64,000 nucleotides of DNA from Fimbriimonadales bacterium (lineage in GTDB: Bacteria; Armatimonadota; Fimbriimonadia; Fimbriimonadales; GBS-DC), in assembly GCA_025061985.1 (NCBI GenBank), contig JANXAW010000030.1, positions 1 to 64,000 of the forward strand, given 5' to 3'. The first letter of the stretch is position 1; each line of letters starts with the position of its first letter. Of the stretch, positions 1 through 6,983 are shown one piece after another. The translations under genes and the position numbers were made by a program. The notes under the pieces were generated by a model. It worked only from the letters and a program-made list of their open reading frames with translations. It was not told the DNA's origin and searched no databases.

Positions 1-1
1 C

Positions 2-748
2 AAGTACCACCCCAAAGAGTACATTTCGGGCGTGTTCGACGACTGGATGTATGACCATCTGGGCGTGTTCGCCTGGACGGTAGAAATTTGGAGTCCGCAG
101 CGGCAGGCAGGCATCACTGAGTATAAATTCATCGACTGGTACCGCGAACACCCCGTGGAGGACGATCTGAAACTGCTGAAATGGAGCGACGAAGTGCTGG
201 GTGGTCGGGGCTATGTGGACTGGTATGAGTTCGAGCATCCGCAGCTGGGCAAGGTAGAGCTAGGCGGCTGGGATGCGATGTATGCCTGGCGCAACCCACC
301 CCCACCGTTTCTGGAGAAAGAGGTCGCCCTGTTCCCTGACTGGCTGATATGGCATCTGCTCATCTCACCTAAACTGGAAATTCACGAGGCAAAAGCCATT
401 CCACTGGGCAAGGGTCTCTATCAAATTCGGCTGGTGGTGCAGAACACGGGGTGGCTGCCCACCTATGTGACGAAGAAGGCACTGGAAAAGAAGGTAGTGC
501 GCGGCGTGATTGCGGAGATCGAATTGCCCGAAGGGGCAACCCTGCGCACGGGCAAGCCGCGTGAAGAGCTAGGTCAGCTGGAAGGGCGTGCCTATAAGCC
601 TTCCGCCGTCAGTGGATGGGCGGCTGACCCTACTGACGACCGCGCTAAGGTCGAGTGGGTGGTGAATGCACCGAGCGGGGGCACCGTGCAGATTACCGCC
701 CGTCACGAGCGAGCGGGCATCGTGCGCGTCCAGCTCAAACTGGTATAA
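2..748 (+). CDS. M14-family zinc carboxypeptidase, C-terminal part (5' truncated by window edge)
   Basis: The frame is open from base 2 with no start codon, so the gene begins outside the window; 248 residues and a TAA stop are visible. The stretch around residues 10-30 (GVFAWTVEIW) matches the end of the M14 metallocarboxypeptidase fold, where the glutamate of the TVE motif is the general base. The zinc ligands would lie upstream and cannot be checked. After the catalytic part comes a roughly 130-residue beta-rich tail with no motif I recognise. M14 enzymes remove C-terminal residues from peptides, and this large bacterial type is usually secreted. It is the last gene before a 340-base repeat region. 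The family call is fairly sure; substrate preference is unknown. Confidence 0.7.
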   Translation, partial: KYHPKEYISGVFDDWMYDHLGVFAWTVEIWSPQRQAGITEYKFIDWYREHPVEDDLKLLKWSDEVLGGRGYVDWYEFEHPQLGKVELGGWDAMYAWRNPPPPFLEKEVALFPDWLIWHLLISPKLEIHEAKAIPLGKGLYQIRLVVQNTGWLPTYVTKKALEKKVVRGVIAEIELPEGATLRTGKPREELGQLEGRAYKPSAVSGWAADPTDDRAKVEWVVNAPSGGTVQITARHERAGIVRVQLKLV

Positions 749-749
749 T
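742..749 (+). promoter_or_regulatory. Orphan GGTATAAT -10-like box
   Basis: GGTATAAT overlaps the stop codon of the carboxypeptidase gene and has the same form as the -10 boxes upstream of trpC (18899) and tRNA-Ser (34829). No gene follows on this strand; the next element is the inverted repeat at 791-952. It may start a short untranslated transcript or be chance. Confidence 0.3.
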
Positions 750-790
750 CCCACCGCACCCCTTGATAAAGCTGCTGGTTTCGGTATATA

Positions 791-952
791 ATAACCCAAG
801 TTGCTACCTGTCGCCTTTGAGCAGGCGAGGTTCCTCGCTTCGCTCGGAATGACAAGGCTCCGCTCGGAATGACAGGGCGTTTTACGTGGCAGTGAACTTG
901 TCATTCCGAGCCGAAGGCGAGGAATCTCAGATAGGTGGCAAGTTGGGTTATC
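791..952. repeat. Imperfect 160-base inverted repeat built from TCATTCCGAG units
   Basis: The outer ends (791-809 and 934-952) are near-perfect reverse complements around AACCCAAGTTGC. The inner part holds three copies of the decamer TCATTCCGAG: two inverted (841-853, 861-873) and one direct (900-909). A further direct copy lies at 48017. The whole element could fold into one long hairpin. This region (749-1090) holds no gene; apparent reading frames in it are rich in SER and ARN repeats and are artefacts of the repeat. Confidence 0.65.
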
Positions 953-955
953 ATA

Positions 956-985
956 GTGTCGTTGGCAAAACGCCGACGATAACAC
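956..985. repeat. Short palindromic intergenic repeat (CGTTGGC...GCCGACG family)
   Basis: CGTTGGC, four A, then CGCCGACG form a stem with one G-T pair, extended outward by GTGT and ACAC. Three related copies occur together at 51167-51284. Confidence 0.5.
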
Positions 986-1052
986 GGCGCTTATTCTGCC
1001 GAGGGACAGACACGGGGGTCTGCCCCTGCAAGAGGTTGCCCACAAGAGGGCT

Positions 1053-1082
1053 GTAGGGGCACGCAACCGTGCGTGCCCCTAC
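1053..1082. repeat. Perfect 13-base-pair hairpin just after the protease gene's stop
   Basis: GTAGGGGCACGCA (1053-1065) and its exact complement (1070-1082) flank a 4-base loop. It lies 9 bases beyond the stop of the minus-strand protease gene and could block or stabilise the 3' end of that message. No T-run follows. The neighbouring 1005-1030 sequence (CAGAC...GGTCTGCCCC) resembles bases near 51290, so this is probably a dispersed repeat. Confidence 0.55.
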
Positions 1083-1090
1083 CCAGAACC

Positions 1091-4000
1091 CTATTCGCGT
1101 CCCAGTCCCAACAGCTCTGCCAGCGACGGCATGCGGAACTCTGGCATGCCCAGCAGATACTGAGCGTTCAGCGCCTTCTCGATGGTCTCGATCGCCTCGC
1201 TGTAGTGGGCGCGGGTGTAGGTGTCTTGTACATGTGGCAGTCGGCGGGCAAGCTGCTCGCGCAGTTGGCGCAGATGGTAGCGTGCCAGCATCTCCGCGTC
1301 GTCGGGCACGCCCGTCTCTTTCGTGAGCATGTCCACCAACGCCTGCAGATGTGCGCGTTGGAGTTGGCGTCGCAGCTCGGATACAGGGCGTGCCGAGCTT
1401 GCCTCAGACCAAATCACCCGCTGCAGCGTATCGAACAGCTCCGCCAGCGTGAGGGTGTTCCGCTTGTCCACCACTTTGAACTCGTTGTTTGCCACGCGGC
1501 GGAGTGTGTCTGCCGCCAGCAAGCGCTGCAGTGTCAGACGCTGGATGTTGCTTATGAAGTCGCGCACAGGGGCGTCTGCGGGAATAGACCCACCAAAGCC
1601 GTAGGGGTTGGGTGCCAAGCGCAAGTACAACCCCTTCGGCAAGTTGAACGCCTTCTCTGAGAAGATGTAGGTGGCAAGCAGTTGCAGGGCCCGACGCTGC
1701 TTGTCCCCGCTCACTGGCTCTAAAGGTGGCTGGGCGTTCGGGTCGGTAGCGAAGTTGCGCCGAATGTGCAACCCGCCAATATAGCGGCTCAGTTGCACCG
1801 CTGCTCGGCTGAAAATCGCCAGCGTGCCGAAGAAGTAGCGGGTGAAGTCATAGTAGCTCTCGCTTGGGGCTGGGATGCGCGCAGGAAGCACCTCCAGCAG
1901 CTCGTGGGCGTCCTTGATTACCAGCTCCCAATACTCCAGCGGCTCTTTGCCCAAGTCAAAGCGCGTTACGTAGGGGTCGAAGCGGTCGGCGTACTCGTCG
2001 GTCTCGTATGCCAGTTCGGGTTCTGTGTTGCGCCGAGCAATTGCTTGCAGGTAAGGCAGCTCTGCTTCGGGCGTTTTCGCGTCAGGGAAGATGCGATAGC
2101 CGTACTCAATTGCCCAGTAGTCGTAGGGTCCAATCGTTGGGTTCCAGTAGTAGGTGTTGGGGGCGTGGAGCGCCATTTGGTTGAACGGGTCGTATTCCAT
2201 CACGCTGGCGACGGTGCCGCGCTGGCGCACCAGTTCGCCATCTTTGAGCTGTTCCAGCGTAAGCATACGGCTGGCAGCAAAGTTATGGCGCAGCCCCAAG
2301 ATGTGCCCCATTTCGTGCATCGCAATGGACTTGAGATAGGCTTTGACGAACTCTTCTTCGGTGACTTTGGTGGCGCCGCGCTTACCTGCCAGCAGTTCCA
2401 TCATCACGTAGCCTTGCCACGCGCGCAGGAGCGTGTCTTGCACGATGGTGCAGGCTTGGGGCGTCTCAGCGTGATGCTCGCAGCAGCGCTCGTGTCGCTC
2501 TGCCTCTTTGAACGCCGCCAGCGGGTCAATTTGGCGTAGGAACTGCACGCGCGTGAAGCGCGCCATGTTACCGTCGATGGTGATGCTGGCGTTTAGGATC
2601 TGCCCAGTGAGGGGGTTGATGCGGAACTGGGCTACGGCGTAGCCGTTGCTGGGCGAGGTGACCCAGCGCACGACGTTGTAGCGCATATCGGCGTGATCCC
2701 ACTCGGCATCATCGGGCATTTGCTTGACCACAATTGCGTCTTTGATGCCGATGCGCTCGAACGCCTTGTTCCACTCCAAAATGCCTTCGCGGATGGCATC
2801 GCGATACTCCACAGGGATTGCGTTGTCTAGCCAGAACACAATCGGCTCTTTGGGCGGGGAGAGTTCAGCGTTCGGGTCGGCTTTTTCGATGTGCCAGCGC
2901 AAAATGAAGCGTCGCGTCTGGTCTTCGCGTTCGCGCGTGAAATCGTCGTAGGCAGTGAAGAAGTAGCCCACACGCGGGTCGTAGAAGCGTGGCACATAGC
3001 CGTTGTCGGTGGGCAGCTCCCATAGGTTGTAGTTGACCGTGATAGGAATGCTGCGCGGGTCAATGAGGTTTGCCCCACCTATCAGACTGCCGAGGATCGC
3101 CGCCAAGCCGCCTCCGCGCTGCGGACCTCCCGTGAAGTGGTAGGCAGTCTGAATGAAGATGTTGTTGGGGAACGCCTTTACTTGGTTGTACACCGTCTTC
3201 TCGCGGTCGATGGTGTAGTTGCCGCCCGCAGCGACATTCACCAGTTGCTGGATCTGGATCAGATCCGAGCGGAAGAGGCTGGTGACGTCAATGAGCAGTC
3301 GCTTGCCCTCGTCTGACTTTGCCTCGATTTTGAACGCCTCCAAGTAGGCGTTCGCAAAGGAGCGTTGCACAGAGCGCGCGATCGGCGTTCCAGACTCAGC
3401 GCGGAAGCGGTAGTTGGGCACCACCATCAGGATTTGGTCATCTCGCTGCACAAACTTGAACACGATGTCGTTGATGGGGGAACCCGCAGCCAAGAAGAAG
3501 GTGGGGATACCCTCGCTGACGGTTGCTTGGAGGAAGTAAAGCTTGCCCAGCTGCTCGCGCCGAATCTCCATGTAAATCGTGTCTTTGCCCGACTCTTTCT
3601 TGCGGTAGAGCGTGAACAGCCCCTCCAGCTTCTCGAAGTCTTTAGTGACTTCCTCTATGGTCTTTTCCTTTTTCTTGGCGTCGTCTTTTTTCTCATCTTT
3701 CTTTTCGCCGTTAGCAGGCTTAGGCTGTTCTGCCTTCTCAGCTTTTTGCTCAGTGGGTTGTTGGGGCTTGCTCTCGGTTTGCGCGGGGGTAGCATTTGCA
3801 GGGGTGCCGTTCACGCCTTCGGGCAGCAGGCTGCCCTCAATACGCTCTAAGGTAAGGTTGAAGGTGACTTTGAAGGTGAGTTCGCCTTGAGTGGTACTTG
3901 CTTCGCCCTTGAGGGTGGCGTATACGACATCGCCCGTGCGTAGCTCCACCAGCATTTCGGATTCGCTGCTGCCCTTCACCTCGCCGCGCACCGTGAAGTT

Positions 4001-4567
4001 GACCAAAATTCGCGCAACGCGGATGCCGTTCCAGGTCTCAAAGCCCTTGAGGGTGTATTCTGCTTCGCCTGCTGTGATGCCCAGCTCTTCATTCTCCTCG
4101 AAGGTGTGGCGCCACTGGTCGCCCGCGCCCACTGGTTCTGCGCCAAAGATGATAGGAGGAGTCGTTCCGATTGCGTCAACGGGTCCCGCTCTCTCAGTTC
4201 GGCTCGATTCGCGCTTGATGACCTCGCCGTTGGGTTTGATAGTAATGGTGGCTTTGCTGGGGCGCATCTGATCGGGTAAGGGCGTGGGCTGCCCCCCAAC
4301 TTTCACCTCAATCGACTCATACTCCTCTTCCCAAGTGATGTTGCCTTCAGGCGAGACTTCGGTGATTCGACGCGAATAGACGATGGAGACTTCTGATTGA
4401 ACGGTGTTGCCTAAAATGTCGAATCCCGTAGTGCCCGAAACGCGGTAGCGCGCAGTTTGCCCCGCCTGAGCGCGGTACCGAAGGAGCACCTTTTCTTGGG
4501 CAACGGCACCCAGCGTGGTCACTAACAGTAAGAGCCACGCTACAACAAACCGCTGTCGTGTTCGCAT
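1091..4567 (-). CDS. Large secreted zinc-dependent metalloprotease (DUF5117/DUF4953 type)
   Basis: The 1158-residue product starts at the ATG ending at 4567, chosen because GGAGG lies 7 bases upstream and a clean signal peptide follows (charged MRTRQR, a run of L/V, then AVAQ). Residues about 25-260 form an extra beta-rich domain; a Lys/Glu/Pro linker (about 265-310) joins it to a long catalytic part. Zinc motif HEMGHILGLRH begins at residue 751 (HExxHxxGxxH, with E752 the catalytic base), the metzincin-like signature of this family. The protein is probably exported to the periplasm or outside and hydrolyses proteins; its substrate is unknown. It follows the YfhO-like gene on the same strand but has its own -10 box at 4612-4617. 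The family is confident; the role of the N-terminal domain is not known. Confidence 0.85.
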   Translation of the reverse strand: MRTRQRFVVAWLLLLVTTLGAVAQEKVLLRYRAQAGQTARYRVSGTTGFDILGNTVQSEVSIVYSRRITEVSPEGNITWEEEYESIEVKVGGQPTPLPDQMRPSKATITIKPNGEVIKRESSRTERAGPVDAIGTTPPIIFGAEPVGAGDQWRHTFEENEELGITAGEAEYTLKGFETWNGIRVARILVNFTVRGEVKGSSESEMLVELRTGDVVYATLKGEASTTQGELTFKVTFNLTLERIEGSLLPEGVNGTPANATPAQTESKPQQPTEQKAEKAEQPKPANGEKKDEKKDDAKKKEKTIEEVTKDFEKLEGLFTLYRKKESGKDTIYMEIRREQLGKLYFLQATVSEGIPTFFLAAGSPINDIVFKFVQRDDQILMVVPNYRFRAESGTPIARSVQRSFANAYLEAFKIEAKSDEGKRLLIDVTSLFRSDLIQIQQLVNVAAGGNYTIDREKTVYNQVKAFPNNIFIQTAYHFTGGPQRGGGLAAILGSLIGGANLIDPRSIPITVNYNLWELPTDNGYVPRFYDPRVGYFFTAYDDFTREREDQTRRFILRWHIEKADPNAELSPPKEPIVFWLDNAIPVEYRDAIREGILEWNKAFERIGIKDAIVVKQMPDDAEWDHADMRYNVVRWVTSPSNGYAVAQFRINPLTGQILNASITIDGNMARFTRVQFLRQIDPLAAFKEAERHERCCEHHAETPQACTIVQDTLLRAWQGYVMMELLAGKRGATKVTEEEFVKAYLKSIAMHEMGHILGLRHNFAASRMLTLEQLKDGELVRQRGTVASVMEYDPFNQMALHAPNTYYWNPTIGPYDYWAIEYGYRIFPDAKTPEAELPYLQAIARRNTEPELAYETDEYADRFDPYVTRFDLGKEPLEYWELVIKDAHELLEVLPARIPAPSESYYDFTRYFFGTLAIFSRAAVQLSRYIGGLHIRRNFATDPNAQPPLEPVSGDKQRRALQLLATYIFSEKAFNLPKGLYLRLAPNPYGFGGSIPADAPVRDFISNIQRLTLQRLLAADTLRRVANNEFKVVDKRNTLTLAELFDTLQRVIWSEASSARPVSELRRQLQRAHLQALVDMLTKETGVPDDAEMLARYHLRQLREQLARRLPHVQDTYTRAHYSEAIETIEKALNAQYLLGMPEFRMPSLAELLGLGRE

Positions 4568-4608
4568 AGTCGCCTCCGCAGGTAAGCTTTGGGGTTCCCC
4601 CACGGCTC

Positions 4609-6936
4609 CTAAGTATACCTAAGGGTTCTGCTATGCGCCGCCATAGCCAGTAGGGTGGCGATGCTTATCGCGCAAAGCAGTGCTCCTACCCAGAAGCTGC
4701 GGGGCACAAAGCGCATTTCCACGATAGCTTCGCCCGAGGGGATGGGCACAGCACGGAATGCGCCGTTCGCCTGAAGGAGCGGAACCGTTTTGCCGTTGAC
4801 TGTCGCCTCCCAGCCCGGATACCAAGTGTCGGTAATCAGCAGCCAGCCATGGCGCTTGCTAGGGTTCACAACGCGCAGGCGTAAGTAGGTTGCGCGATAC
4901 TCCTGCCACTCCACCAAAATGTTCTCAACACGCTCGCCCTGCCCGATGATACGAAGGGCATGCTCCGCCGCTTCGCCACACACGGGAATGCGTTCAGGGA
5001 ACGGCTCCACCTGCAGCCGCTGCCACACCGACTCTTCGTCGGGAAGTACCTCTATGGGCTGCAAGATGGCTTGAGCAGCAGGGAGCGACTGCCAGCCGTC
5101 GGGGGTTAGCACAGCGCGCACGCGCAACCGCGCCAAGTCGGGATGCAATCGCTTCACAAAGAGCATGTTGCCGTTTTCAATGGGTGCGCTATCTTGCCCG
5201 TTCAGCAGGTCTAAGAAGCGTTTGTAGTGGCGCGGGAGCAGTGAGTCGTAGCCCCCCACATCGGGCAGGCGATAGGCAAGGGGCGTGTTGGGGGGCATCC
5301 GCGCGGGCGGTGGCTCGTACAGGCTCCAGCGCTCGTTCAACACGGCAATCCGCTCACCGCGCGCCAACTTCGGCAAGTCCGCTAGGGGCGGGAACGCCAC
5401 TTGCGCAGAGGCGCGGCAGTCTGCAGCGATGACTGCTGCTTGGTAGATCGCAGACACCAATGCCAAGCTGACCAGCGTCAAGCCACCTGCCCTGCTGAAA
5501 ATCCAGCGGCGTGGCATTTCCGCGCCTGTACGAGGCTTAGACAGCGTATGCAGCGCAATGACGCTTATTGCGAATAAGCCTATGGCAGCGAGCGCGTCTG
5601 CATAGAGGGCGCTCAGCACACGCTCCCACAGTGGCGCGCGCGAGACCCCCTGTGGCAGAGTTAGCTCCACCAGCAACAGCGCAAGCGCAAGTAGCCCTAT
5701 CCACGCTAATAGCGCCCGCCACCAGCGCTCAAGATGCTCCACCCCATGAGCTGCCAGTACTGCAATGCTGAACGCCCATAGGCACAAAATCCGTGCAGGC
5801 GAGCCAGTGGCGCTAAAGCCTGGCAAGTAGAAGTAGAGCAACCGCGTGAGGGGTGTGCCCAACGCAATCAGCAACGAAAGTAGCCCAACCCCAAGCCAGA
5901 ATAGGCTCTGCCCTTTGCGCTGAATGCCCATCAGCGCTAGCCACAACCCAAACCCGCCCCCAACCGCCATTGCCAGCTCCGCATAATGCACCGCACCCCA
6001 ATAAGTGCCCGTGCGTGGGTTGCCATAGGCGTCGGGGAACCACGCCACTATCAAGTGAAACAGAGGTAAGGCGTTGCGCACATACGCTTGGTAGCCTGCC
6101 TCTGTGGGCGGCGCCTGCCGATGGCTATAAGCAGAAAACTCCAGCACAGGCAACAGTTGAAATGCTGCTAGTCCCCCACCGAGCAGGTACGCCGCGCCTA
6201 CAGCGAGCGCGTATTGCCCCAAGCCTCCCTGCCCGCGCGTCTCGTACCCTAAGTAAATCGCATAGAGCAAGCTTAGCAAGACGCCGTAAAATGCAAACTG
6301 CAGATGCCCTGCCAGTAGCATCATTCCTAGCGGCAAGCTGAATGCCCATAGGCTACGCCAGCCATTCGCCCGCACGCGCTCTAACCCCAGCAGCAACCAA
6401 CCGAACCAGCTCATAGTGGCAGGCACAGAGCTAAGCGGGAGCCATGCTACAAAAAATAAGCTGAACATCCATAGAAGCGCCCCCATTAGCGCACCGAAGC
6501 GCAACCCGCGCTGCCAAAGCCATAACCCTAATCCCAAGCCCGCCCAAAACAGATGAAACGCTGCCAATACACCCATCCCCAACGCTGTCGGCAACGGCAA
6601 CACCAGCAGATGGGGCAAATAGAACGGCGCAGACTGGCTATTTGCCGGCAGCGGCGTGCCACAGAGCGCGTATGGGTTCCACAAGGGCACCTCTCCGCTA
6701 AGCCACAGGAAGCGCACCAAATCCCGCCAAATGTAAAACTGCGCTACCCCATCCCACACCAGCACATCCCACGGGGGTGGTTCAAAAGGGCGAGGCATGC
6801 CACGCCACGGCTCAAAGTGGTAAAGCAGCGTGGCGGGAGCGTAGAGCCATTCCCCACGATGGAGCGTGCCGAAGGTAAACGCAAGCGCAAACACAAGCAG
6901 CAGCACCAGCCACCACCGCGATGCCACAAACCGCAC
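4609..6936 (-). CDS. YfhO-like multi-spanning membrane protein
   Basis: The product is 775 residues from a GTG at 6936: a long series of hydrophobic helices through about residue 500, then a soluble extracytoplasmic part ending in WYPGWEATVNGK followed by a final helix (about 745-765). This is the arrangement of the bacterial YfhO family, a GT-C-fold group in which some members glycosylate lipoteichoic acid or transfer sugars from lipid carriers. The WYPGW(E/K)A motif near the C terminus is typical of the family. The GTG is chosen because a TATAAT box ends 7 bases before it (leaderless), and because longer readings run into the divergent PBP1A gene. It probably glycosylates an envelope polymer, which is inference. 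Confidence 0.75.
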   Translation of the reverse strand: MRFVASRWWLVLLLVFALAFTFGTLHRGEWLYAPATLLYHFEPWRGMPRPFEPPPWDVLVWDGVAQFYIWRDLVRFLWLSGEVPLWNPYALCGTPLPANSQSAPFYLPHLLVLPLPTALGMGVLAAFHLFWAGLGLGLWLWQRGLRFGALMGALLWMFSLFFVAWLPLSSVPATMSWFGWLLLGLERVRANGWRSLWAFSLPLGMMLLAGHLQFAFYGVLLSLLYAIYLGYETRGQGGLGQYALAVGAAYLLGGGLAAFQLLPVLEFSAYSHRQAPPTEAGYQAYVRNALPLFHLIVAWFPDAYGNPRTGTYWGAVHYAELAMAVGGGFGLWLALMGIQRKGQSLFWLGVGLLSLLIALGTPLTRLLYFYLPGFSATGSPARILCLWAFSIAVLAAHGVEHLERWWRALLAWIGLLALALLLVELTLPQGVSRAPLWERVLSALYADALAAIGLFAISVIALHTLSKPRTGAEMPRRWIFSRAGGLTLVSLALVSAIYQAAVIAADCRASAQVAFPPLADLPKLARGERIAVLNERWSLYEPPPARMPPNTPLAYRLPDVGGYDSLLPRHYKRFLDLLNGQDSAPIENGNMLFVKRLHPDLARLRVRAVLTPDGWQSLPAAQAILQPIEVLPDEESVWQRLQVEPFPERIPVCGEAAEHALRIIGQGERVENILVEWQEYRATYLRLRVVNPSKRHGWLLITDTWYPGWEATVNGKTVPLLQANGAFRAVPIPSGEAIVEMRFVPRSFWVGALLCAISIATLLAMAAHSRTLRYT
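4612..4617 (-). promoter_or_regulatory. -10 box (GGTATACT) of the metalloprotease gene
   Basis: TATACT preceded by GG on the minus strand overlaps the last codons of the YfhO-like gene and would give a leader of about 37 bases containing GGAGG before the ATG at 4567. Confidence 0.5.
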
Positions 6937-6983
6937 AAGCGGAATTATACTGCTCCCAACAGAGGTATACTCTTGTTCACTGA
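6936..6983. promoter_or_regulatory. Compact divergent promoter region between yfhO-like and PBP1A genes
   Basis: Only 46 bases separate the GTG at 6936 (minus) from the ATG at 6983 (plus). Minus-strand TATAAT is at 6944-6949, overlapping plus-strand TATACT at 6946-6951 in the symmetric string ATTATACT. A second plus-strand GGTATACT (-10 at 6966-6971) lies 11 bases before the ATG. There is no room for a normal leader on the minus side. Confidence 0.6.

Noticed and set aside
569..1066. A 165-codon minus-strand frame across the 5' intergenic region
   Set aside because: It translates the TCATTCCGAG repeats (HSERS, SEARNLA strings), a well-known artefact of this repeat type, and overlaps the carboxypeptidase gene.
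6866..6982. Longer N terminus for PBP1A from ATG 6866
   Set aside because: The extra 39 residues are not membrane-protein-like and lie over the divergent yfhO-like coding region and both promoters.
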